This document shows positions 1 to 5,100 of a stretch of 5,100 nucleotides of DNA, piece after piece; the stretch's first letter is position 1; each line of letters starts with the position of its first letter. The notes beneath the pieces are model-generated. The model was not told the origin of the DNA and made no database searches. It worked only from the letters and a program-made list of their open reading frames with translations. The stretch is taken from NCBI GenBank assembly GCA_965602675.1, contig CBFCZO010000178.1, positions 1 to 5,100 of the forward strand, written 5' to 3'. The stretch comes from DATKUA01 sp965602675. Lineage in GTDB: Bacteria; Acidobacteriota; DATKUA01. The translations under genes and the position numbers were made by a program.

Positions 1-789
1 GCGGGATTAGGTATCCTTGCCCTCGCCTGGATACTGTTCGAGGTCTTCGCCAAGGGAGCTGGAGCGATCAACTGGAACTTCTTCACTGCGATGCCGACGC
101 CTCCTTTCATCGAAGGCGGAGGGCTCGCGAACGCCATTGTAGGTACGATCCTGATGACGGCGTTGGCCACCCTGATTGCGGTTCCGGTCGGCCTGCTGGC
201 GGGCGTGTATCTTTCCGAGTTCGGGCATGAAAGCAAGCTGACCGTCTCGGTGCGGTTCCTCGCAAACGCCCTGATAGGGACGCCCTCGATCATCATCGGG
301 CTTTTCATATACACAATAATAGTGTTGCCGACGCGCACTTTCTCCGGATACGCGGGCGCGATATCATTGGCTATCCTGATGCTGCCGGTTGTCGCCAGGA
401 CAACGGAAGATATCTTGAAGCTGGTGCCGAACGAACTGCGGGAATCAGCACTCGCGCTGGGAGCGCCGCGCTGGCGCACCACGCTCGGCATCGTATTCCG
501 GGCGGCGAAGGCCGGCCTGCTTACCGGGGTGCTTCTCGCGGTTGCCCGCGTCAGCGGCGAGACGGCACCGCTGTTGTTCACAGCGCTCAACAGCAGGCTG
601 TGGGTCCACTCGCTGGCCGAGCCCACCGCCAACCTCACCGTCACCATCTACAAGTACGCCATGTCGCCTTATCCCGACTGGCAGCAGAAAGCCTGGGGGG
701 CTTCGCTCCTGATAACAGCGGGGGTGCTTGTGATGACCATCGTCGCCCGATTAATAGTCCAGAGAGGTGGGAGTGGAAGTGGAAAGTAG
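1..789 (+). CDS. pstA: PstA, phosphate ABC transporter permease subunit (5' truncated by window edge)
   Basis: This is one of the two inner-membrane permease subunits of the high-affinity phosphate importer PstSCAB; with PstC it forms the translocation path driven by PstB. The frame is open from base 1 to TAG at 787-789, giving 262 visible residues. PstA proteins are usually about 280-300 aa, so roughly 20-40 N-terminal residues lie outside. The ATG at 91 is not the start: the residues before it (a hydrophobic stretch, then INWNFFTAMPTPP) fit the first transmembrane segment and following loop of PstA. Visible family marks, numbered in the fragment, are the MetI-type coupling (EAA) loop around 148-162 (ESALALGAPRW), which docks on the ATPase, the conserved GETAPLLFTA at 186-195, and about six hydrophobic membrane spans. 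The end overlaps pstB, so translation is probably coupled. Family assignment is firm. Confidence 0.95.
   Translation, partial: AGLGILALAWILFEVFAKGAGAINWNFFTAMPTPPFIEGGGLANAIVGTILMTALATLIAVPVGLLAGVYLSEFGHESKLTVSVRFLANALIGTPSIIIGLFIYTIIVLPTRTFSGYAGAISLAILMLPVVARTTEDILKLVPNELRESALALGAPRWRTTLGIVFRAAKAGLLTGVLLAVARVSGETAPLLFTALNSRLWVHSLAEPTANLTVTIYKYAMSPYPDWQQKAWGASLLITAGVLVMTIVARLIVQRGGSGSGK
765..770 (+). promoter_or_regulatory. Ribosome binding site supporting a GTG start for pstB
   Basis: AGGTGG lies inside the last codons of pstA, 8 nt before GTG 779. In this frame a TAG at 755-757 blocks longer versions, and the possible starts are GTG 767, GTG 773, GTG 779 and ATG 800. GTG 779 has the best spacing to this SD-like motif. 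ATG 800 has only a GAAGGGA at 2 nt. The choice is an inference; all the candidates lie upstream of the conserved core. Confidence 0.45.
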
Positions 790-1630
790 CGAAGGGACAA
801 TGGGAAATAACAGGATAGAAATACCCCGTGTGCAGGTGGATGATCGAGCGCGTTCTGCCGTTAAGTTTGAAAATATCCCTAGCAAGATATCCGTGCGTAA
901 TCTGAATTTTTACTACGGCAAGTCCCAAGCCCTGTTTGATAACAGCATCGAAATCAAGCAGAACAACGTGACGGCCATCATCGGTCCTTCAGGTTGCGGA
1001 AAGTCGACTCACATCCGCGTCTTCAACCGTATTTACGAGCTCTATCCCGATCAGCGAGCCGAAGGAGAGGTCATCCTCAACGGTGAGAACATACTCCTGC
1101 CCTCCGTCGACCTGCTCAAGCTGCGTAAGCAGGTTGGGATGATATTCCAGAAGCCGACGCCTTTTCCGATGAGTGTATTCGAGAATGTGGCCTACTGCCT
1201 GCGGATGCACTACAGGATGAACAAGAGCGAGACGGCTGACCGCGTTGTCGAAGCTCTCAAACGCGCAGCTATCTGGGAAGAGGTAAAGGACAAGCTGCAG
1301 AAGCCGGGTACCGCTCTTTCAGGTGGCCAGCAGCAACGCCTCTGCATCGCGCGGGCAATCGCCGTCGAGCCTGACGTCCTGATGATGGACGAGCCCTGCT
1401 CTGCACTCGACCCGGTTGCCACGACTAAAATTGAAGACCTCATCGACGAGTTGCGCCACAATTACACCATCGTGCTGGTCACGCACAACATGCAGCAGGC
1501 CGCGCGTGTGTCGCAATTCACGGCGTTCTTCTACGAAGGTAAGATTATCGAGTTCGGCACCACCAGCCTGATATTCACCAATCCGAAGGAAAAGCAGACT
1601 GAAGACTACATAACCGGCCGTTTCGGCTGA
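779..1630 (+). CDS. pstB: PstB, phosphate ABC transporter ATP-binding subunit
   Basis: This cytoplasmic ATPase powers phosphate import through PstA/PstC. Numbered from GTG 779 (283 aa), it has Walker A GPSGCGKST at 69-77, Q-loop Gln124 in the PstB-typical FQKPTPFPMS, signature LSGGQQQ at 180-186, Walker B VLMMDEP at 200-206 with catalytic Glu205, D-loop SALD at 208-211 and H-loop His236 in VTHNMQQAAR. The C-terminus QTEDYITGRFG is the family ending. The LYPDQRAEGE stretch resembles the enterobacterial subgroup rather than the MNDLIPGARVEGE type. The core begins near PSKISVRNLNFYYG, so about 35 poorly conserved residues precede it; ATG 800 would shorten this by 7. One oddity is a His directly after the Walker A Thr, where Leu, Phe or Tyr is usual. 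It overlaps pstA by 11 nt and precedes phoU by 14 nt, in one operon expected to be under PhoB control from a promoter outside the window. Confidence 0.96.
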   Translation: MESSEGTMGNNRIEIPRVQVDDRARSAVKFENIPSKISVRNLNFYYGKSQALFDNSIEIKQNNVTAIIGPSGCGKSTHIRVFNRIYELYPDQRAEGEVILNGENILLPSVDLLKLRKQVGMIFQKPTPFPMSVFENVAYCLRMHYRMNKSETADRVVEALKRAAIWEEVKDKLQKPGTALSGGQQQRLCIARAIAVEPDVLMMDEPCSALDPVATTKIEDLIDELRHNYTIVLVTHNMQQAARVSQFTAFFYEGKIIEFGTTSLIFTNPKEKQTEDYITGRFG

Positions 1631-1644
1631 CACGGGTATACGTC

Positions 1645-2325
1645 ATGGCAATACATCTGTCTCGTGACATGGAGAATTTGAAGAAGGAAATCCTCACGCT
1701 TGGATCGATGGTCGAGGAGGCGACCAACAAGGCTATTATCGCCCTCGTCGATCGCCGCATCGAGCTCGCAGAGGAGGTGATAAACGGCGACAGCGCAATC
1801 GACGAGAGAGAGCTTGACGTCGAGGACATGTGCCTGAAGATTTTCGCACTGCATCAGCCGGTTGCCGCCGATCTGCGCTTTCTCGTGGTGGTACTGAAGG
1901 TGAATAACGAGTTGGAGCGGATTGGCGATCTGGCCGTAAACATTGCCGAGAGGGCCACCTACATCACCGCCAGGGACCCCATTTCAGTCCCCGAGGAGTT
2001 CAGCAGGATGGCGGAAATCACTCGCTCCATGGTTTGTGACAGCCTTAATGCCCTAGTCAACAAGGACGCCGGCCTGGCGCGGCAGGTGATCGAGCGTGAC
2101 AACGAGGTGGACGAAATCCACCGCAAGATGTGGAAAGCGATGCAGGAGTTGATGATCAAGGACCCCGCACTTGCCAAGCGGGCCAGCAGCACCCAAGCGA
2201 CCGCCTATCATCTCGAGCGCATCGCCGACCACGCTACCAACATCGCGGAGGACGTGTTCTTCATGGTCAAAGGCGATGTGATCAGGCACGAAGCGCTGCG
2301 TAAAAAACAAGAGAATAGGCACTGA
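1645..2325 (+). CDS. phoU: PhoU, phosphate transport and Pho regulon regulator
   Basis: PhoU is a cytoplasmic, membrane-associated helical protein. It links the Pst transporter to the PhoR-type sensor kinase, shutting down Pho signalling when phosphate is plentiful and restraining Pst uptake. The 226-residue length is close to the usual length for the family. The protein shows the expected duplication of a three-helix PhoU domain. The first repeat, about residues 10-105, carries ELERIGDLAVNIAE (89-102). The second, about 120-210, carries HLERIADHATNIAEDVFF (189-206). The paired E-x-x-x-D positions (Glu91/Asp95 and Glu191/Asp195) and the nearby Asn and Glu residues are the metal-cluster motif of PhoU. 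The C-terminus is basic (RKKQ). The start is ATG 1645, 14 nt after pstB, with only a weak CGGG upstream, so coupled translation with pstB is likely. The gene ends this operon segment. Identity is firm from sequence and context. Confidence 0.95.
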   Translation: MAIHLSRDMENLKKEILTLGSMVEEATNKAIIALVDRRIELAEEVINGDSAIDERELDVEDMCLKIFALHQPVAADLRFLVVVLKVNNELERIGDLAVNIAERATYITARDPISVPEEFSRMAEITRSMVCDSLNALVNKDAGLARQVIERDNEVDEIHRKMWKAMQELMIKDPALAKRASSTQATAYHLERIADHATNIAEDVFFMVKGDVIRHEALRKKQENRH

Positions 2326-2373
2326 TCTCCGCCGTCATCGAACCAACTGCGACAAATCCCCGGATTTTCACCC

Positions 2374-2387
2374 AATAATCGATTATT
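2374..2387. repeat. Perfect 14-bp palindrome, possible operator
   Basis: AATAATCGATTATT equals its own reverse complement over all 14 bases; the flanking C and C do not extend it. It lies in the gap, 90 nt before the epimerase start, and is AT-rich against a GC-rich background. Its left half also reads as a -10-like AATAAT. A dimeric repressor site is a reasonable guess, but I recognise no known operator consensus. Confidence 0.4.
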
Positions 2388-2395
2388 CTGGCTGC

Positions 2396-2429
2396 GGTGG
2401 TGTGCCCATTGCCGGGTACTGCCACCACC
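2396..2429 (+). other. Stem-loop with a 4-nt bulge upstream of the epimerase gene
   Basis: GGTGGTG (2396-2402) pairs with CACCACC (2423-2429). Inside it TGCCC (2403-2407) pairs with GGGTA (2414-2418), one pair being G-U, around the loop ATTGCC. CTGC (2419-2422) is bulged on the 3' side. The result is a GC-rich 12-bp structure. No T-run follows, so it is not a standard intrinsic terminator. It ends 48 nt before the GTG start and could lie in the leader RNA. Confidence 0.35.
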
Positions 2430-2466
2430 AGCGAGAATTGCACACACGTCACACTGCACGCTTAAC

Positions 2467-2473
2467 GGGGGAA
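2467..2473 (+). promoter_or_regulatory. Ribosome binding site fixing the GTG start of the epimerase
   Basis: GGGGGAA gives a partial SD match (GGGGA) ending about 5 nt before GTG 2478. An in-frame TAA at 2463-2465 rules out any longer form, and the next in-frame ATG is codon 24, inside the conserved N-terminal domain. GTG 2478 is therefore the start. Confidence 0.7.
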
Positions 2474-2477
2474 TGAA

Positions 2478-3578
2478 GTGAAGATAACGAGTATCGAGGT
2501 TTTCAAGGCTGATGTGCCTCTCAAGGAACCTTTTCGCATTTCGATCATGGTTACCACCGACGCCAATAACATCTTCGTCAGGATCAATACCGATGAAGGC
2601 ATCCACGGCATTGGCGAGGCAAGCCCGACATGGCGGCTCTGCGGCGAAACGCAGGCGATCGACTTGGCCGCCGCGCGTGACCTGGCCCTGCTGATCGTGG
2701 GGAAGAATCCGCTGGAGATCGAGCAACGCCTCGGGGACATCGAGGGCTATCTCCATCACAACACCACAATCCGCTCTGCCTTCGATATGGCCCTTTACGA
2801 CATCCTCGGCAAGGTCGCCGGCATGCCGCTCTATCGCCTGCTGGGTGGTGAGAAACGAGAGCTCGAGACTGACCTGACGATCGGTTTAGGCGAGCCGGAT
2901 TACATGGCCGGCAAGGCCGAAGAGATACTGGGGATGGGCTTCCACGCGATCAAGGTCAAGCTGGGCACGACGACCATCGAGGACGTGGCACGCATCGCTG
3001 CAATCAGGAAGGCTATCGGCGAAGACATCCCCATTCGAATTGACGCCAACCAGGGCTGGGATTTCAATACCGCCACGGCCACGCTGCAGGCTCTGGAGCC
3101 GATGGGAGTGCAGTATTGCGAGCAACCCGTGGCCTGGTGGAACCACGCCGCGATGAAGGGAGTGCGCCAGCGAACCACGATACCGATCATGGCCGATGAG
3201 TCGGTCTTCAGTCCGCAGGACGCTTTCGCTCTTGCCCGCGAAGATTGCTGCGATTACTTCAACATCAAGCTGGCCAAGTCGGGCGGCATCTACAATGCGC
3301 TGGCGATCAACGCCGTCGCGGAAGCTTGCGGAAAGGCCTGCATGGTGGGCTGCATGATGGAGACGCGCCTGGCGCTGACGGCCACCGCGCATCTCGCCTC
3401 GGCCCGCTCGAACGTGAAATTTTGCGACCTCGACACAGCGTTCTTCCTAGCTTCTGACCCGATCACTGGAGGAATCGCTTACGAAGGCGACAAGGTGACG
3501 TTGCCCGATGAGCCGGGAATCGGAGCGGACGTCGACGCGCAATTCCTGAAAGAGCTGGAAAAATTAGTTGTCGAATAA
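2478..3578 (+). CDS. Dipeptide epimerase, enolase superfamily (mandelate racemase / muconate lactonizing type)
   Basis: The 366-residue length is normal for this family of cytosolic Mg-dependent enzymes, which epimerise the C-terminal residue of L,L- or L,D-dipeptides by two-base proton transfer. Residues 1-125 form the capping domain (VPLKEPF, GIGEASPTWR at 44-53). The TIM-like barrel follows, with KVK (159-161; Lys161 base), metal ligands Asp189 (DAN), Glu215 (CEQP) and Asp240 (ADES), and opposite base Lys264 (NIKLAKSGG). C-terminal VGCMMET (290-296) and Asp317-x-Asp319 (CDLDT) match the dipeptide-epimerase hallmark that holds the substrate alpha-ammonium group. Compared from memory with Bacillus subtilis YkfB, its Glu-recognising Arg24 aligns with Met24 here, and GEASPTWR resembles Thermotoga TM0006, which prefers L-Ala-L-Phe/Tyr type substrates. 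L-Ala-D/L-Glu specificity is therefore doubtful, and I give no gene symbol. It is followed by a strong terminator and is probably monocistronic or read through from phoU. Confidence 0.9.
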   Translation: MKITSIEVFKADVPLKEPFRISIMVTTDANNIFVRINTDEGIHGIGEASPTWRLCGETQAIDLAAARDLALLIVGKNPLEIEQRLGDIEGYLHHNTTIRSAFDMALYDILGKVAGMPLYRLLGGEKRELETDLTIGLGEPDYMAGKAEEILGMGFHAIKVKLGTTTIEDVARIAAIRKAIGEDIPIRIDANQGWDFNTATATLQALEPMGVQYCEQPVAWWNHAAMKGVRQRTTIPIMADESVFSPQDAFALAREDCCDYFNIKLAKSGGIYNALAINAVAEACGKACMVGCMMETRLALTATAHLASARSNVKFCDLDTAFFLASDPITGGIAYEGDKVTLPDEPGIGADVDAQFLKELEKLVVE

Positions 3579-3622
3579 CAACGGAGAAAGCCAGAGCCCA
3601 TCCGTTTCAACGGAGCGATATA

Positions 3623-3652
3623 AAAAGGCGGACCTCGTGAGGCCCGCCTTTT
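3623..3652. terminator. Bidirectional intrinsic terminator between convergent genes
   Basis: AAAAGGCGG (3623-3631) pairs with CCGCCTTTT (3644-3652). After one A-C mismatch, CCTC (3633-3636) pairs with GAGG (3639-3642) across a tight GT turn, which may open to a CGTG tetraloop. The + strand continues TTTTCGTTTG. The - strand continues with a T-run and TATA, from the A-run at 3622-3626. The element therefore has a U-tract in both directions and serves the epimerase (stop 45 nt before) and the - strand hydrolase gene (stop 21 nt away). Confidence 0.9.
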
Positions 3653-3672
3653 CGTTTGCGACTCCTGATTAA

Positions 3673-5100
3673 CTACTGCTTGTCAACACGCACCGCCTTC
3701 AGGTCTTGATCCCGGTCTCGCATGATCAAATGTGTGACGACGCCGTTTTCGTCTCGGAGGAAATCCACCGGCACGTTGCCGGCTTTTATGAAGAATTTAT
3801 CCATGGCTTCCGGGAACAGCTCGACTGTCGACTCCCCGGTCATGGCGGCCCAAAGCCGGTTGTCACTCTTACTTACCTCGAATACGATCTCGACAGGCGG
3901 CTCAGCTTTGTAGGTCCCGACGTAGGCATCGTAAAGTCCGGGATCCATCTCGATTTCCACGTGCAGGATGGGCGGCTTGTCAGCGGACTCGAAGGGCGTC
4001 GGATTCATCACGGCCAGTTTCGGCTCGGCCTTCGGTTCTCCAGTCCTGGCGCCGAGGATCATGTCGGCCATCTTGAAAACATGGAGGTAATTAACGCGTT
4101 TGCCCCTGTCGGTATCCGTCCGGTGGACCAGCACAATGTCGGCTCCGTCGATGACGGCGATCACCTGGCCGCCGACGCCCTGTGCGGAGTAGAAACCGCC
4201 GGCCTCGGCGAGGTTGTCCCAGCCCTGCTCGCGGCAGTCCTCGGGCGAGTAGGTCCACCACATGTAAGCATAGCCGCCGATGCGGGCTTCGGAGTAAGAG
4301 GTTGCGCTCTCCTTTACCCAGGACGAGGGGATAATCTCTTTGCCCGCCCATTCACCTTGTTGGAGAAATAGCTGGCCGTAGCGCGCCGCGTCGCGGGCCG
4401 ACATGCGGAAGGGGTAGGCGGGGTAGATGGAATTCTCGGCCTCCAGATGATAGTAGCAGTGCCTGAGGTCGAAATCCTCCATGGCGAGGGGATTGGCTAT
4501 GCCGGCTTTGAATTCCTCGAAGACCTTCTTCCCCGTCTCCTGTTCGAAGATGTAGGCCAGGGTGTTGAAATCCCAGTTGTTGTAGTACCAGAAGGTGCCG
4601 GGGGCGTGGCTGTCGCGCGCGGGGCGCGCGGCCTTCATGCTCTCCGTCTCGTAAGCGGCCGGATGGTAGACGCCGGATCTGGCCTTGAGCATGTCGGTCA
4701 CCTTGGCCTGCTTCTCCTGCTGCGTCAGCGGCGGCTCGTCATCGATGCCGAGCTCGGCCAGGGTTTTGTTGATGTCGATTTTCTTCTTATCGACGTAGAT
4801 GCCGTACATGCCGCTGAGGAAGCTCTTGCGCACCGAGTGGCACATGTAGGGGAAGCTTGTGTGGCCCCAGGCGGCCAGCACCCTGCCGTCGTAGACGGCC
4901 ATCACGGCCGCCGAGCCGATCTCGCTCGCGTATTTGCGGGCGTCTTCGATGGTGGCGGAGTCGAAGCCGGCCTCCTCGGGGGTGGTGTATTGCTGCCAGC
5001 CTGCGGCGCTCCGGATGTTGGTGAGGGCAAGCTCGAGCTTGTCGATGGCCTGCCTGCCGCCTTCGTTATTCGGACAAAGCTCGAGTGACTTGCGATAATT
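3673..5100 (-). CDS. Serine beta-lactamase-fold hydrolase with C-terminal DUF3471-like domain (N-terminus outside the window)
   Basis: The reading frame runs without a stop from the right edge to TAG at 3673-3675, showing 475 residues (numbered from the edge). The GTG at 4905 is internal: the codons before it read TPEEAGFDSATIEDARKYA and continue into AVMAVYDGRVLAAWG, the usual opening of this family. Catalytic marks are SVRK (89-92, nucleophile Ser89 at 4834-4836 and Lys92) in HSVRKSFLSGMYG, the tyrosine motif Y-N-N (173-175) in YYNNWDFN, and HRTD (326-329) in the place of the KTG box. After a proline-rich linker (about 350-378), residues 379-475 (DPGLYDAYVGTYK to the end) look like the beta-rich DUF3471 domain of S12/Pab87-like proteins. 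The fold covers class C beta-lactamases, D,D-peptidases and esterases; the substrate cannot be told. The first visible residues look TPR-like. No signal peptide can be seen because the start is missing. Confidence 0.9.
   Translation of the reverse strand, partial: NYRKSLELCPNNEGGRQAIDKLELALTNIRSAAGWQQYTTPEEAGFDSATIEDARKYASEIGSAAVMAVYDGRVLAAWGHTSFPYMCHSVRKSFLSGMYGIYVDKKKIDINKTLAELGIDDEPPLTQQEKQAKVTDMLKARSGVYHPAAYETESMKAARPARDSHAPGTFWYYNNWDFNTLAYIFEQETGKKVFEEFKAGIANPLAMEDFDLRHCYYHLEAENSIYPAYPFRMSARDAARYGQLFLQQGEWAGKEIIPSSWVKESATSYSEARIGGYAYMWWTYSPEDCREQGWDNLAEAGGFYSAQGVGGQVIAVIDGADIVLVHRTDTDRGKRVNYLHVFKMADMILGARTGEPKAEPKLAVMNPTPFESADKPPILHVEIEMDPGLYDAYVGTYKAEPPVEIVFEVSKSDNRLWAAMTGESTVELFPEAMDKFFIKAGNVPVDFLRDENGVVTHLIMRDRDQDLKAVRVDKQ
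5032..5100 (-). other. TPR-like C-terminal segment preceding the hydrolase domain
   Basis: Translated on the - strand from the edge, the segment begins NYRKSLELCPNNEGGRQAI and continues DKLEL. Tyr, Ser, Leu-Glu-Leu, then Pro-Asn-Asn match helix B and the closing Pro32 of a tetratricopeptide repeat, followed by a capping helix. It is part of the same open frame as the hydrolase, not a separate gene. Only one partial repeat is visible, so the call is tentative. Confidence 0.4.

Larger units (their letters stand above)
2326..2477 (+). promoter_or_regulatory. Non-coding gap between phoU and the epimerase gene, with three dyad elements
   Basis: The gap is 152 nt, less GC-rich than its neighbours, with no convincing ORF. 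From left to right it holds an interrupted dyad AAATCC-CC-GGATTT at 2354-2367, a perfect 14-bp palindrome at 2374-2387, and a longer hairpin at 2396-2429. AATAAT at 2374-2379 resembles a sigma-70 -10 box, but no good -35 sits 16-18 nt upstream. TTGCAC at 2436-2441 followed after 18 nt by TTAACG is another weak pair. No terminator with a U-tract follows phoU, so readthrough into the epimerase gene is possible. A promoter here is likely from layout but cannot be placed with confidence. Confidence 0.35.

Noticed and set aside
91..789. ATG 91 as the start of PstA
   Set aside because: The frame is open to base 1, and the 30 residues before it carry the first membrane segment and the conserved NWNFF-type loop of PstA.
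2332..2349. Possible Pho box downstream of phoU (CCGTCAT, then CCAACTG 11 nt later)
   Set aside because: Only the first 7-mer resembles the CTGTCAT repeat. The second half does not match, so a PhoB site is not supported.
2473..2481. ATG-AAG-TGA mini-ORF overlapping the GTG start of the epimerase
   Set aside because: A two-codon frame arising from the SD and start region; nothing indicates that it is used.
2208..2759. - strand open frame of 183 codons spanning the phoU end, the gap and the epimerase start
   Set aside because: It crosses two genes with firm family matches and has no motif of its own.
3706..4371. Second + strand open frame (221 codons) opposite the hydrolase gene
   Set aside because: No recognisable domain, and it lies wholly antisense to the C-terminal half of the hydrolase, which has conserved family sequence.
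3673..4905. GTG 4905 as the start of the hydrolase
   Set aside because: The frame continues to the window edge, and the codons upstream encode the conserved beginning of the beta-lactamase-fold domain.
5028..5041. 14-bp palindrome CAAGCTCGAGCTTG and a second AAGCTCGAG 48 nt away
   Set aside because: Both lie in coding sequence and encode Leu-Glu-Leu in a helix-rich segment, in frame with each other. Codon choice explains them better than a DNA site.
4447..5088. Long + strand open frame (213 codons) opposite the hydrolase gene
   Set aside because: Its translation is low-complexity (runs of Gly, Val, Leu, Ala), has no family motif, and mirrors a gene whose - strand translation shows clear catalytic motifs. 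It is an antisense shadow of GC-rich codons.

Overview
The window reads as ordinary bacterial chromosome of moderately high GC (high fifties percent by eye). It is densely coded, with SD-type ribosome sites and several GTG starts. Nothing in it fixes a taxon. The PstB belongs to the subgroup with the LYPDQRAEGE stretch also found in enterobacterial PstB, but this is not enough to name a phylum. There are no phage, IS, CRISPR, tRNA or rRNA signals.

Left part (1-2325, + strand): the distal end of a phosphate-uptake operon. It holds the 3' part of pstA (inner-membrane permease, cut by the window edge), then pstB (ATPase) overlapping it by a few bases, then phoU 14 nt downstream. PstA and PstB form the transporter core. 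PhoU couples transporter state to the PhoR-type sensor kinase and limits uptake. pstS, pstC and the operon promoter would lie left of the window.

Middle (2326-3652): a 152-nt gap containing three dyad-symmetric elements, then a complete GTG-started gene for an enolase-superfamily dipeptide epimerase of the muconate-cycloisomerase subgroup. All catalytic residues and the Asp-x-Asp dipeptide-binding motif are present. The Arg that reads the Glu side chain in L-Ala-D/L-Glu epimerases is replaced by Met, which points to a different, probably non-acidic, dipeptide. The gene ends in a strong hairpin that can terminate transcription from both sides.

Right part (3673-5100, - strand): a convergent gene for a serine beta-lactamase-fold (class C / S12) hydrolase with a C-terminal beta-rich DUF3471-like domain. 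Its frame stays open to the right edge, so the protein is cut at its N-terminus. The outermost visible residues look like the end of a TPR repeat, suggesting a TPR module in front of the hydrolase domain.

The phosphate genes form one functional unit. The epimerase and the hydrolase could both act on small peptides or muropeptides, but they are convergent and separated by a terminator, so a shared pathway is speculation. I did not find a convincing undescribed multi-gene system here. The best leads are the altered specificity position of the epimerase, the TPR-hydrolase architecture and the dyad cluster upstream of the epimerase.
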